Origin: Lineus longissimus
Taxonomy: Eukaryota; Nemertea; Pilidiophora; Heteronemertea; Lineidae
Reading direction: 5' to 3'
NCBI RefSeq assembly: GCF_910592395.1
Contig: NC_088310.1
Location: forward strand, 12,221,501-12,285,500
DNA length: 64,000 bases
Shown here: one piece after another, positions 21,202 through 32,773 of the stretch
How the letters are laid out: each line of letters opens with the position of its first letter
Numbering within the stretch: the stretch's first letter is position 1
The notes under the pieces: generated by a model
The model's database searches: none
Told to the model about the DNA's origin: nothing
Seen by the model: the letters and a program-made list of their open reading frames with translations, nothing else
Translations under genes and position numbers: made by a program

Positions 21202-21746
21202 GCCAAATTTGAGTGAAAGGCAGGCCCCTGGAGCTCAGCTCAGTAAGATTTAGCATGGTTTCAATCAATCAATCAATCTAGTATTGTCGAAGGCTTTCGC
21301 CTAAGTTGTTACGGTGAGAATAAACTGTTGTCTTTGCGCGGGTGTAGTATTTCACTATTTGGTGTGGTAATGCTCCGCAATGGAAGAGTCTCAGTATAGT
21401 AATAATCCAAATTATTAGGCCTATAGTTCACTCCATTCGAGTAGGCCTACTACCAAACCCTGAGGTTTAGTATTCCGATCCGAGATCCTACTATAAAATA
21501 ACCCTGTGGAATGAACTCACTCAACTCACGATACGTTGTGGTTTCGACATATTCGAGGAGAAAAACCCTGGCCTAATTGTTTACTGACAACACTTAATCC
21601 GTGAACGATGGAGCCCTATGAAGAGATGTACATGAATACATGCACATGATGACATGGCTCATATCAGCATAGGCCCCCTATATGCCCAGCTGATGCCGCG
21701 CCTATACACATGGCATGCACAGTGCACTGCCAGTAACACTGGGAAC
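21202..21746. other. Junction between the two convergent gene remnants
   Basis: No exon of either neighbouring gene was recognised. It contains a CAATCAATCAATCAATC run near 21265. This is where the missing 3' parts of both genes would lie. Confidence 0.4.
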
Positions 21747-21954
21747 TCACCAATTGATATTTCCTATGCGATCAAGTCGCACATCCTCCATCTCCCCATC
21801 ATCATATTTGCCCGATTCAGAACAAGAATCTGAATCGTCTTTCGCACTTCCCACTACTGGCTCGTACATGTAGGGTTGAATCACACCATTTCTTTCCTTC
21901 ATTAACAACCAAATCATCATCAAACAAATCTCCCGCACAATCTTCGCTCGCCAT
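21747..21954 (-). pseudogene. First exon of a P2RX7-intracellular-domain-like protein
   Basis: Starting at the ATG (21954) it reads MASEDCAGDLFDDDLV; after a one-base shift near 21890 it continues IQPYMYEPVVG, an acidic Ser/Asp/Glu stretch and DRIGNINW, ending at a GTGAGT donor. The pattern I/L-Q-P-Y-x-F/Y-E-P, acid tract, R-x-G-N-x-x-W is the start of the P2X7 receptor C-terminal (zinc-binding, Cys-rich) domain found as stand-alone multicopy genes in invertebrates and fish. The following Cys-rich exon (W-C-x-C-G) was not found downstream. It has no ion-channel part. It faces the THAP gene and shares its upstream 20-mer. Confidence 0.5.
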
Positions 21955-22002
21955 GCTTGCAGCCGCAATTTTTACTTGCGCAGTGGTCAATGATCGTGGA
22001 TT

Positions 22003-22022
22003 TGACAGCACTAGTGACGTCA
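22003..22022 (-). promoter_or_regulatory. CRE-containing upstream motif of the P2RX7C-like gene
   Basis: Exact reverse complement of 18889-18908, 49 bases before the ATG at 21954. Confidence 0.55.
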
Positions 22023-22219
22023 CCAATGTGAACCTAGCGGCGAATAGCGTAACTACACATCTGGCGGTCTTTTCAAAAGCGCCTTCAAAAACGAGCTCGC
22101 AGAGGAACAAATAGCACTTATTTCACAAAAAAATCACTTTTTTTTTAATTCCTTCCGGTTTATTATGTTTTTTAAGATAGCATATTATGAAAATTCACCA
22201 CAAATACAGGTTAAATAGC

Positions 22220-23195
22220 TCAGCATTTGACCTTTAAGTCAGCGAATTGTGCATTATTCGATGCCGTGATCGTTTCCACATCGAGACACACCTCCGCAAT
22301 TGCGCTTTTATTGGAAGTCACGTTCGTATTAGTAGTTTTAACGAAATCTTTCAGCTTCTTGAGATCCACATTTTGAATCCTCCCACCACTATCTTTTTTT
22401 ACTTGCAGTAGATCGACTTCGATCCTGCTAACAGTCCTGATCAGGTCAGCTAGACATGGACAATGGTCGCACGAACTTTGTCCAATGTCCGAGTTGGTCG
22501 TTTGTGTTGAGGTGTGGTCACGACCAACTTCATTTTCCACCGTTTCGCACGTTTCTTGGCTATTGACCGGATCGGCATTTGTCTTTTGCTGTGATTACCA
22601 ACAACTGCCAAGACGGATTTAAAACCGGTCACATTGACTTCCGCTGACGATTGAGTTCTGCATGGCGCTTTAGAGATGTTGAGAACATATTTAAGCTCAG
22701 TTACTGAAGCACCGTTAATGAATGATTGTAGGAGATAACAGTCATCCGCGTATTTCTGAGATTTGTCAACCTTTGTAGACTTGCGTTGCTTTAATGGATC
22801 AGAGATCGTGTAGTCTGTCCTCACTGTTTTAGCTTTTCATATAGTCTAGACCTGTAAAGTTCAACAGCGTCTAGGTTGGTAACAGCTAAGGTGATGAGCT
22901 TATCCACGTATGTGTCCCGTGGTAGATTCAAGAGTTCTGCGTCAACCCGCTCAAACCAGCCTTGGTCGGGTGGCAGAAAGTCACCAGAGCTCGTGTACTC
23001 TTGGCTGGCCGTCACTAATCCTTCAGAGGTACTCATGCGTGACGGATTATTTGCAAGTACTGAATCCACAACAATGGCAGGCCTGTTTTGCACACTCTGT
23101 TTTGAATAGAGGGAGACTCCATCATTCCTATTGTTTGAGATTGGACAGGTGTGAATTAATCTGGCAATTAGCCTCCAGTGCATTGGTGCATGCAA
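22220..23195 (-). pseudogene. Unidentified decayed protein-coding region, three overlapping frames
   Basis: Reading minus: 23195-22821 (ends AELLNLPRDTYVDKLITLAV), 22824-22450 (KSQKYADDCYLLQSFING, AVVGNHSKRQMP) and 22540-22220 (CDHCPCLADLIRTVSRIEVD, then a Lys/Asn-rich heptad-like tail). Each frame overlaps the next by only a few to about 90 bases with a one-base offset, and codon content looks protein-like throughout, so one gene with two frameshifts is likely. The coiled-coil-like tail recalls LINE ORF1 proteins, but I do not recognise the family. It begins about 200 bases beyond the THAP/P2RX7C-like pair. Confidence 0.4.
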
Positions 23196-24106
23196 ACACT
23201 AAAATGTTTGGTTTTGCTAATTTAGGGATAAATAAATCAGCCAAAAGTTTTGAAAGCTCACAAATGATTGTTGCAAGGAAGTACTTTATGATAGTTTGCG
23301 AAATTTTGATTAATTCTAGGTGGAAAGTAATATTTTTCGCATATTTGTTGGGAAAAAAATTGAAAATCCTCCAATTTTCAACCCCTCTATGGACACTATG
23401 AATTTTTCTCCAATAAAGCTGAAATCTTGGGAATATAATCCTAAGAGTTATATCAACCACGTCTGAAGTCGGGAGTTTTGTATCAAATGTATAGTTTCGG
23501 AGCTAGCGCAGCTAGAAAAGCCCCCAAAACCCAATTTCTCAGGAATTTACACTACGGGCTACGAGTGAAGCATTACAGATTTACCAAAATTTTCAACCTA
23601 TAGATGGACCCATCGAATTTCCATCCAAATCACTCCAAATTTTGCCAGTAAATACCTAGCCATATATAGAATTGTGTCAGAAGTCGGGAGTTGGGATTAT
23701 TTTAACACCCCGCCCAAAGAAGCCAACTTTATTGATATTTCCTATGCATTTTCCATTAGGCTTGCCAGTACCAATTAAGCAGGTGCACTAATTGGCTTGA
23801 TTGGCTAGGCCTGCAATAGCTGGTAATGATTTATACACAGATTGTTTTTAAAGATGGCTACCCATAAAGAATGTATGCATGCAGTGTATGCCGATGGGTT
23901 TATAAAGTATCGGGGCCACGAACGGCCTTACCAGTTTTATTCAGAGTCAGCAATAACTTGTTGCGTTCACCGAAGTTTCATGAAACTTTTGGAACTTACA
24001 GAAAATTGGCACACAGCTTCCTTCCAAGAGAAACTGAGGAAAAGCACGGAGCTCATTATATGCCGGTCACTTCGAGGTCCGCCATCTTTGTGCCCTGTGC
24101 ATATTA
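23196..24106. other. No gene assigned
   Basis: A plus-strand open stretch at 23842-24123 (MATHKECMHAVYADG...) has some THAP-like spacing across frames, but no complete Cys/His set; not annotated. The rest is AT-rich without structure. Confidence 0.4.
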
Positions 24107-24718
24107 TCCTTATCGTCTTTTGAGAGCATTTTTAATAGTAAAAAGTATATGCCTACGTCCCAGAGTCTCTGCATTGGTCATTTTTATCCCAGTAGTCTCG
24201 CGCAGCCAGACCTTCTTAACTTATTAGTCTGGCGCAAGCCAAGCGTTCTTTGTACTAGACGTTTTCCACCACAATGTATATGGGTCGAAGAAACCCTGCG
24301 AAAGATTACCTCGAGCTGGAGCTAAAAATAGATTATGCTAATGAGCATACTTCCTCATTGAGTTTTCCCAGAATGGTGCATATCGCGCGAAGCTACTCAG
24401 CCTAATACCAGGTCCCTCGTGGTGGCGCTGAGGCGGCCGCTGTAAATCAAGAGAGTGTTCGAGTCACTCTAGAAGCTACTTGGTCATAACAAATGACGGA
24501 CCTAACCAAAATTGCTTACATTTTCGCATTGCCACTACAATGAAAGACCTAATACGGAAATCACAAATCTGTTGACTGTACTCTAAGAGAGACTGGCATC
24601 ATGCCTAGTCTCTCTGAGACTGGCATCATGCCTTGTCTCTCTTAAAGCACAGTCAACAGACACCACTATACCCCCTCACACTCAGAAACCACAAACGCCC
24701 ACCCCTTCCTGCTACCTT
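24107..24718 (+). repeat. About 600-bp dispersed repeat, copy 1 (partner 52206-52793)
   Basis: Matches 52206-52793 closely over GAGCATTTTTAAT, GTCTCGCGCAGCCAGACCTT, GATTACCTCGAGCTGGAG and CCCACCCCTTCCTGCTA to TTAATACTTCTGG. Inside are two inverted pairs: GTCTCGCGCAGCCAGACC with ATTAGTCTGGCGCAAGCCAG, and GTTGACTGTACTCTAAGAG with its complement at about 24645. Copy 1 also has an extra GAGACTGGCATCATGCC duplication at 24587-24633. Probably a non-autonomous DNA element; ends not defined. Confidence 0.75.
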
Positions 24719-25413
24719 AATACTTCTGGATAAACTTTTATTGATAACTACGTATATAACTGCAACCCTAATGTGACAGCAATTATAGGCCTTGGTTTTC
24801 AGTGGTCCGCTGATTTGCGCATGATATTTCGAAAGACACTCTCGTGGACTCGTGTTGTAAATAGTAAACAAACCGATCGACGTGAATGATAAAGTTTCAA
24901 AATGTCAAGCAGTTTTTTTCCGTTTTTATTAAAACAATTTTCAAATTTTGAAAATGGAATTGTGCTGTTATTTAACTGGAGCTTGTCCGTATAACCGCGG
25001 ATTTTGGGTTTTTCAAGTAGATTACGCGAAATTTCAGAAATAGAGAAAATTATGTGTTATAAAAGCTATTTTTTATGCATGTTTAGAATTTTGTTTAATA
25101 ATCGGCGGTTATACGGTCATGTGCTTGGAATGGCATGTTGACATAAAATTAATCAAGGTGATTTTTTTACCTTCCCAAAAAAGGAAATTTATCTACGTTA
25201 TCCAGAAATACGGTCCAGTTATTTTTGGGGGAAAGTTCATTTAGATGCTTGATACGTAGTGTACTGTACCATAATTCCTTTAAGAATCATTGTTATCAAT
25301 GATTTATCACGGGTTGATCAGTTGGGCAACTTTGCCCCATGCATGGGTATAAAACGACCTTAACTGAAAGACTAAGAACTAAATGCCATTTTTGGTACAC
25401 CAAACTGTTTTTG
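24719..25413. other. No gene recognised
   Basis: AT-rich, no open frame with a motif, no repeat boundary seen. Confidence 0.4.
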
Positions 25414-25687
25414 GTACACCAGAATAGGAGGACGTGATAACAAGTACTTGGCTCAAAGTGTTTCATAATGTGACTTAAAATGCAGTTATAGCTGGTGTCC
25501 GCTATGGTTACATATGGACACTGTAATGACTGTCCGCTATGTTTATGGTGGAACCATAGCGGACAGTCACACAGGTCCACAGAGGTAACCATAGCGGACA
25601 GTTTGCCGTATACTTTTGCAATTTAAGTCGCTTGATACAACATTTTGAGCCAAGCGCTTGCAATCACATCTTCCTATTCTGGTGTAC
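25414..25687. mobile_element. 274-bp foldback element with four CATAGCGGAC repeats
   Basis: The outer arms (GTACACCAGAATAGGA at 25414 and TCCTATTCTGGTGTAC at 25687) are imperfect inverted repeats of about 75-80 bp. The inner part has two nested inverted pairs: GTCCGCTATGGTTAC (25499) with GTAACCATAGCGGAC (25584), and ACTGTCCGCTATG (25529) with CATAGCGGACAGT (25556). A fifth, imperfect copy (AACCATAGTGGACAGT) lies outside at about 25961. The whole can fold into one long hairpin. No coding capacity. Confidence 0.7.
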
Positions 25688-26585
25688 ATGATACACTACA
25701 ATGCTACCCGTGCACTAATCTCCTCAAATTGGGCAATTATGGTTGAAATGAGCGTAAATTGTGCCATTAATTTAGCATCGAGCTACAAAAACCCTGATTT
25801 ATCTACTTATTCAGGACACCTTCATCAACACGTGTGTTTAAGATATCATCTAGAAATACCAACCAGCAAATCCACGTCGAGTGCCATAGAACAGGAAATA
25901 TTCGCTGTTGAATATGTCTGTGCTTTCAATTTTTTGCAGTCGTCTGCTAGCCGATCTGGTAACCATAGTGGACAGTGATATGCTGACGCTGTCCGAATCC
26001 CCACACTACTTAAGTGGAGCGGGGAGATTGTCCACCGTTGCCGCGGAATCGATTTTTTCACAATTTTTAAAAAATCATCCAAATTCAAATTTACATTTAC
26101 ATTTACATTAATTTTTACATTACATTTTACGAAATCGATTTTTTTTCACAATTTTTTTAAAATCATCCAATTTCAAATGTTCTATCTTCACCATAGTCAA
26201 CTCGCTTGACTAAAAACCATCTGCTAAGTTCCCACTCTAAACTCTTTTTTCTCCAGCTGTCATCATTGATGACGCGATTATGTTAATTCGCCTTTGCTGT
26301 GAATGCGACTAACTTGTTCGGCTGTGTTCACAGCAGACATGCAAATTTGGTACACATGACTCCCTACGTCATGTAACCTCGGACACTGAATTTCGATCCG
26401 ATCTGATTCTCAACTTGGCCACCAGGGGCCAAAACTAAAAAAAAGTTAAAAGTGCAATACCTCGCTTATTAATGACTTGTTTTCAATGATATTTTTATGG
26501 TAGGTTCTCCAAGCAACGATACATCACATATCACACCAACTTTGGTTTGACCTATATGTTTTACATGTAGCATGTTTCTTAACTA
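25688..26585. other. No gene; pieces of dispersed repeats
   Basis: 26240-26340 resembles 38250-38340 (TTCTCCA...GATTATGTTAATTCGCC... ACTTGTTCGGCTGTGTTCAC). 26340-26590 resembles 42500-42790 (TTTGGTACACATGA, TTGGCCACCAGG, TTTTTATGG(T/C)AGGT, GCATGTTTCTTAAC). AAATTTACATTTACATTTAC runs are near 26085. No coding signal. Confidence 0.55.
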
Positions 26586-26712
26586 TGCTTCTTCAACTTC
26601 TTTCCTATCCTCTAGGGTTTCATTTATTTATTTCATTTTACATGTATATATAATCTTAAGGAGACCCCTATTATGGGTCTTTGACCCCTCTGGGCGTCCC
26701 CATTGAGTGCCA
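26586..26712 (+). repeat. Direct repeat, copy 1 (partner 27069-27188)
   Basis: GCTTCTTCAACTTCTTTCCT through TAATCTTAAGG(A/G)GACCCC, TATTATGGGTCT and CCCATTGAGTGCCA recurs about 480 bases downstream with small differences. Unknown family. Confidence 0.7.
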
Positions 26713-27068
26713 GGATGAATTCCTAACCACCAAAAATCATAACGGTGAGCACAATGGGCCTTGACAGTTTCATTCAATTGTGTAACTGACAGGTTGAACG
26801 AACTGCCCGCGCGCGCGCGTTGTGCGCCGAGTCTTACTCTGTTCAGGCGTTCCTACAATGAGTTATTGACGGGCTGCTTTGATCCAGACAACGCTTGCAC
26901 CTGCGTTAGGCGTTGCAGATGTGCTAACTGTCGATTTTAAATCTTTATGCGTCTGCTTGTGTTATAAGTCCAATGTTGGGGTTAATCACGTTGATAGTTT
27001 TGAGAGGAGCAATTCTAGTCGCGGCACTGTATGTTTGTCAGGGGCAGCGATAGTGCTGTGACTCTCTT

Positions 27069-27188
27069 GCTTCTTCAACTTCTTTCCTATACTCTAAAGT
27101 TTCATTGATTTTTTCATTTATATGTATAATCTTAAGGGGACCCCTATTATGGGTCTATGACCCCTCTGGGCGTTCCCATTGAGTGCCA
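27069..27188 (+). repeat. Direct repeat, copy 2 (partner 26586-26712)
   Basis: See the first copy; this one is shorter by a few bases in the TTTCATTTATTTATT part. Confidence 0.7.
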
Positions 27189-28570
27189 TCATTGTGTTCC
27201 TTTGTCTGTTTTTATTTCACGGTCCCATCCACGTTATGTCTATTTAGCTTAACAAATACAGCTTGTTCACAGAGTCTTGCAAATATGGCACACTTTTTTC
27301 ACAAGCCTCATTGCCAATGATGCATTCTTGGGTAAGCTTGGGTTTACGGAAGACACGTGTAAACGGTACTCATCTTGCTGTGATGAATGATTAGTTTTTT
27401 CTCTATAAAAGGAGAAAAAAATGATGAAGTTTCAGTTCAGTAGCCAAACTAATGTGATCTTGTGGGTAAAATTTACCCATCGCGGCCGAAAAGTCGATTC
27501 ACGGGTCATAAATGGTCGAAAAGTTTTTCCCAAAACAGACCCCGAAGCCCTGAATTTATCACCATCAACCCACAACTAAAATTTGAAGGTTTGAATACCT
27601 AACATGTCTACTGGACCCTTGCATCTGGGAATAAAATTATGAGCGGGCATTCAGAAAGGGAGGCACCTGGGCTAAAAGTACATTCACGAATGCAAATAAG
27701 CTCCTCAGTAAAAACATGTTGACATCGGTTTCTGAAGTACTTCAAACCTGCCTGACAATAGAAATTGCAGATTATTTACATAAGCTTATCTGTTTATTAT
27801 CGTACTAACACGTATGAAAAAGTTCATCATGTGGTGAATACTTAAGGCTTGTAGGATTGGGTGCACTATTGAAGTTAACAAATTTGCAATTGAATAGAAT
27901 CAGTTGTATACTGTAGCTGATGTATAGATAAACTCACTAAAGTGGTGGTGAACTTTTATTCTCAAAATATCATTCATGTATCTGATAAGTTTAAATCAGG
28001 GTTTATACTTTTCAGGATTGTTTCGATCAGTCACAGACACAAATTATGCGCCATCCTGAAATTGCATACTATGCATACCGTTACACATCCTACAATCAGT
28101 GAACATTTTACGACACTAGGCGGGTATTAAAGAATTTCACGAGAGGATGTATTATAGATTGAGATAACTCCCGTACCTCTAGCCTTCTCATCTATAGTCA
28201 GAACCTTTCTAATGAGCAACTGAAAACTATCAACAAACTAATTATTGAACTCTGCTAATGCTTGGGAAAGAATTATTTACAGGGAAAAGCTACTCACCGA
28301 CGGTTGCATTCTTTTCCAAACCTGTCTTATTTTCACCTTCACAAAATCTAGTGGTTTTGGTAAATTGATGTGATAAATCCCCCAGCATAAACGCTTACAA
28401 TATGATTGAAATATGGATTTACTTTGCATCAGCTTTGAAAAACAAGCCGTAATTACACTCGCTCACATCTCTACCCGATAATCAGATCTGCACAAAGGGT
28501 AATTAGTAATTATGAGTAACCTTACTCATATATATCAACTTAATTTGTCTTTACGAGTGAGGCATGTACT
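27189..28570. other. No gene recognised
   Basis: AT-rich sequence without supported coding regions or clear repeat structure. A CATTATCATTATTATTATC run at its end is the probable tail of the LINE relic that follows. Confidence 0.4.
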
Positions 28571-29872
28571 TATCATTATCATTATTATTATCAATATCAT
28601 CGAAACCTCCAAATAGGACAACATACAAAAAGTATAGGTACAGAGCAACATGAAAAACAAATGAAAAAAATACAGAGCTTAAAAAGCACGCACCAGTAAT
28701 CTGACCAGACTCCTCTCAGCCGAGCCGGGGGCGCCGTTACTGTCGTCGAGGAGGAGAGACCTGAGCGAGTCAACTACGCCATCCTCACCTCCAGAGACGC
28801 CAGCAACCCGGCAAAGCGAGCGGGGCAGGTCAGAAAAAGTTAGAACAACAGGTGACACAATACGAGACACAGAGTAGAAAAGGGTGCCGACAGTACAATG
28901 TCGCCCGGCTATAAAGTCGGCTAGGAGTGCAACATTAATGTCGCGTGCCGGAAACCGCTGCTTAAAAATCCTATTGTAAGGTAAATGTTTACTGGTACCA
29001 AGCACCCGTTTAATATCATTACTCTGGGAGCCATTTAACACATTCAGATCATGATTATTCACGGTGACACTAGAGCACCTGGAGGTAGCAGTTGGTAGAA
29101 TGGCAGTTAAGCTTTGGCCTCTGAGCAGAGCCCCGGAGCACTTAACAAACTATAGGCTCTACGTTGAGCAGCAGAGGCCCTTTTCTCTACATGACGAGAT
29201 GACAAATTATTACAAAACTTACATTTGTTATTCCTAGGATGTCGACTTCATCGACAATGGTAATTACATTATTGTCAAGATGCCAGACTGGGGCTGAGCC
29301 AAAATATCCTCTCCGAAAATTATACATCGAGTCTTTTTGATGCTGAAAACATACCGCCACCTTCTGGCGTAAGCCGTACATATCTGTTAATCAATTAAGC
29401 CCTGAAGCACAGGGAAACTTGAGGCCATAAGGTTTACACGATCAGCATATGCAAGATTATTGAATAAAAACTGGGATACACGCAAACCAAAACCAATGCT
29501 CTAAGGTGGCATTATCATTTATACAAGATCACCCAATGGTTCATGGGGATACGAGGTAGTAGCATGTACAAGAGGCCATCATGCCTAATACGGTCAAAGC
29601 ATTTCTCTGCATCCAGCTTACATACATATACATATACAGTACCTCGGTCTGGCCTGAACCGAAGTTGAGTGTCACAGCAATTTTGACAGTTCGGTTTAAT
29701 GAGGCATTCTCGAATTTTTGAATTGCAGGTACTGACAGTTATGGGTCGATAATTACCCTTTATTAGGATCCAAAGGCTTCTTTAACACTGGGACAATAGC
29801 GCCACTGGGACAATAGAGCCACTGGGACAATAGCGCCACTGGGACAATAGCGCCACTGGGACAATAGAGCCA
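28571..29872 (-). pseudogene. Decayed, 5'-truncated LINE reverse transcriptase
   Basis: Reading minus strand from 29872: a finger-region-like IVPVLKKPLDPNKG, stops, then KLDAEKCFDRIRHDGLLYML at about 29625-29550 (RT motif A, L-D-A-x-K-C-F-D), then RGYFGSAPVWHLDNNVIT... DILGI at 29330-29220, matching the post-catalytic region that precedes thumb motifs. A less recognisable, GC-richer frame follows at 29062-28679. A microsatellite tail (TAATGATAATGATAA-like, 28571-28600) marks the 3' end. Many frameshifts and stops. Clade not determined. Confidence 0.6.
29788..29872. repeat. 17-bp minisatellite, five copies
   Basis: Five contiguous copies of CTGGGACAATAGCGCCA, two of them with AGAGCCA in place of AGCGCCA. 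It lies inside the RT finger region of the LINE relic; on the minus strand one unit encodes the IVPV of that region. Confidence 0.9.
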
Positions 29873-31287
29873 ATAAGCATGTGAACACCTACGACATGCT
29901 AACTAAGCATCACAGAAATAATCTGACTCAGAAGGCTACTTAAAACTGGGGACATCGCATGTAGTAAGTGTCCTGTCGTGATCAGATCAACACAAGCCGC
30001 TTTACCTTTTTTCATGGACAAAATAGATGATTTGATTATATCTGCAGAAATTTCGACAAATAAATTAACACTTACTGTTATAGCCTACTATAAAGAAATA
30101 AGCGTGGCATACAAACTACAAAAGCTAAGCAATTTACAGTTCTACATGTTGTATTCTATCATTATACAGAGATCACTGTGGCTGAAATAAATTACATGTA
30201 ATCAATTAATTAACACATAATTCAAAAAGCACGCTGTCGATATTTCTCCCTTGTCAAAATATTCATCCTCCTGTCCCGACCACTCATCAACTCCCTAATT
30301 TGCCCAGCCACTCTTTCCTGCTCCTCTGATACATCCTCATCCTAACATCCCGCGTCATAGAATATAACATGGGCAAATTTCCCCTATCCCATCCATAGTT
30401 AGCAACCAAGAAATTAAAACTTTTTCCCAGAGATGTCCGGCCCCCAGCCTCAATAATACATTAACAAAGTCGAAGGTATACATTGTTTGAGTGAGTCAAG
30501 TCAAACTCGAGTGTTTTGTGATTTACCTCATAATTATGTGAACAGACAAGAGTAATTAAAATTACCTATAATGGTGTCAATTACAGTATGTGAAAAACAA
30601 TTGAACTGATCAGAGAAAATAATTTTAAATTGCTACTCCATGAGCAGTTTCACATAATGATATACATGTATTATTAGCCTGCCGCCGACTATGCATCTCC
30701 TTCGGGATTTCAATTGACCTGTTGTACATATAACATGACTAACGATGAATTTAACTAAGGTAAATGTATATAAATATCAACCAGTTTGGACTAACAAAAA
30801 CGTTTAAGCCATACATTGTGCAATGCTGTAGTGGACTATACAACCGCTATCGCTATCGATATATGACACAGCTTTTGAACACTGCTATAGCCACACCAAA
30901 ATCATGAAATAATTCGATTCAGGAAATCTGTGATTTAACTTATCTTCAATATTTAAATCTGAACAGGCTAAATCCTGTTCCCATAACATGCACAAGGAAT
31001 TTACCAAACATGCCCTTATACATGTATATGTGTATCTGACTCACTGTTTCAACAAGCTTTAAAACAAACCCATTTAATTTCAAAAGGAACGAAAAGCTTC
31101 CTTGTACACGTACGTTCATAATGCACTAGCAATCATATATGCTCAGTATCAACATTAAAAAAATACACTTATAACTTATATTAAGCCAATTACCAGAAAC
31201 ACACTGACACATGAATTAACTATGTATTTACAAAGAAGACATTTAACACAACTCGTTCATAGGTCTTAACCGCAACTTGGCAGTATA
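29873..31287. other. No gene recognised
   Basis: AT-rich. A somewhat GC-richer stretch at 30240-30480 may be another LINE scrap (minus-strand frames broken by stops), but I cannot support it. Otherwise nothing seen. Confidence 0.4.
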
Positions 31288-31832
31288 ATGCAGCCTACAG
31301 GTGTGGAAGAGGCATGGCCATTTTTTTGTTTTGAGAATTATTTGCTTTGTCTATCTCAAGCCCAACGTATATTACTCTGTCAATTTAGATGTACCAACCA
31401 TAAACTCCCTATAGAATTAGGCCGATATAATAATACCCCCCGACTAGAACGTACATGTAATAAATGTAACCTCGGAGTAGTTGGAGATGAATTTTACCAC
31501 GTCCTCGTGTGCCCCTTCTTTTCAAACATTCGAGTAAATTACATTCCAGCCGACTTTCACAGATATTCCCATTTATTTAAATATGTAAAACCTTTGAACT
31601 CGCCAAAGAATACATTAATAAAACTAACTAAATTTTTGTCAAAGTCTCTCCAACTACTCTAATCATATTGTAAGCAAATTCGTATTCTTTTGTTGATGTT
31701 AAAAAACCTTCGCATGTATATATTCGTATTTCTATTGTATATAGGTAGTTTTGTGCTCTACGCAATGTAATTTTGTTGAGCAATAAACCTTATTCTATTC
31801 TATTCTATTCTATTCTGTTCTATTCTATTCTT
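31288..31832 (+). pseudogene. LINE ORF2 C-terminus with 3' tail, 5'-truncated
   Basis: The frame to 31662 reads LCQFRCTNHKLPIELGRY, then CNKCNLGVVGDEFYHVLVCP. This is the C-terminal zinc-binding signature of CR1/Rex1-group ORF2 proteins (R-x-x-N-H-x-L-P-I-E-x-G-R-Y; C-x2-C...G-D-E-x-H-x-L-x-C-P). After the stop a 130-base UTR leads to an ATTCT pentanucleotide array (about 31793-31832), the usual 3' terminus of such elements. Truncated upstream, as expected of incomplete reverse transcription. Confidence 0.75.
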
Positions 31833-32032
31833 ATACATTTGTATTTTATATTTTCTAATCAAAAAGATTTAAAATCAAATGCCTCTTCATTTGAAAATAT
31901 TTACAAAGATCCTGATAAGTTCATTCCTTTCCTCCATGAAATAATTTGTTGATGGTCTATGTAGTTATTAAACTTATTTTACAATTTTGACCTGAGAAGC
32001 AATTTAATTACCTTGAGACAGAGTAAGAACCA

Positions 32033-32560
32033 CTAAGGTTGCGCCTCGATGATTTGGGATATTTCTTCCCGCGTTAAAAGATTGTTATGCACATTGTCTT
32101 TCATTTCTATGAGTTCCTGATGAACAGATCTCCTGAATTCTACATCAACACCGTCACCGACAGTCCAGTTTTCAATATACCGGGATGTTTCCCTGATATC
32201 ATGCCCATTAAATCTATGTTTTCTTGCTAACCTCGTGAAGTTTCTGCTTACAACAGACGAACTACCCTCCAATATCAGATGAGAACACATATCTAAATAA
32301 ATGTTCCCCTAAGCAAACACGTGATGTAAATATTTGATAATCCGTTTTTCAACTATACTCTCTAAGCTGCCTTCGTTCGTGATTTGAGGCAGTAAATTCA
32401 TATGGGTTCGATATGGTAGGCCCAGTATCTTTCTGATGCATCTTCGCATGGCACGTGAAGGTTCTCAATGTCATTATGGTTATTATCAGACATATCCCAT
32501 AATTGGCACCCGTATAGGCCCATGACAAAACTCTTGACTAGGGAATAACAGTCAAAGGCA
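32033..32560 (-). pseudogene. LINE ORF2 thumb/C-terminal fragment
   Basis: Minus-strand frames from about 32480 read AMRRCIRKILGLPYRTHMNL then LLPQITN, the R-x-I-x-x-L-P-x-x-T-H-x-x-L-L-P motif that follows the RT in many Jockey/CR1-type LINEs. After a shift, the 85-codon frame 32290-32033 continues SRNFTRLARKHRFNG... and stops at IIEAQP. Separate from, and opposite to, the plus-strand LINE end at 31288-31832. Confidence 0.6.
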
Positions 32561-32773
32561 TATTCATGTCCAAAGTATAATCATGTTCGACTTTTTGTAC
32601 AACTCATTAGATAACCCCTACGAGTTCTCTCGACTTTTGGTGCAAGCAATATGATGAAACTTGGCATTCATATTCGCATGAACCACACCAACGTCGGTGA
32701 TCATCGCTTGGCGACCCAATAATTCTGTCCCTTTATACTCGTGTTCCACACTCTTAAAATTTATTTGTAAAAA

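Larger units (their letters stand above)
18889..22022. mobile_element. Candidate two-gene transposon: convergent THAP gene and P2RX7C-like exon between inverted 20-bp repeats
   Basis: TGACGTCACTAGTGCTGTCA at 18889-18908 recurs exactly, inverted, at 22003-22022. A THAP-domain gene starts 170 bases inside the left copy (plus strand) and a second gene starts about 50 bases inside the right copy (minus strand). Both genes break off before meeting (last exon to about 21201; only first exon 21747-21954), as expected from an internal deletion of a convergent pair. CTGCGCAAG also occurs between each repeat and its ATG. TIR ends and target duplication were not located, so element status is inference. 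Confidence 0.5.

Noticed and set aside
23842-24123. Possible second THAP finger (MATHKECMHAV...)
   Set aside because: No single frame has the C2CH set; resemblance needs several frameshifts.
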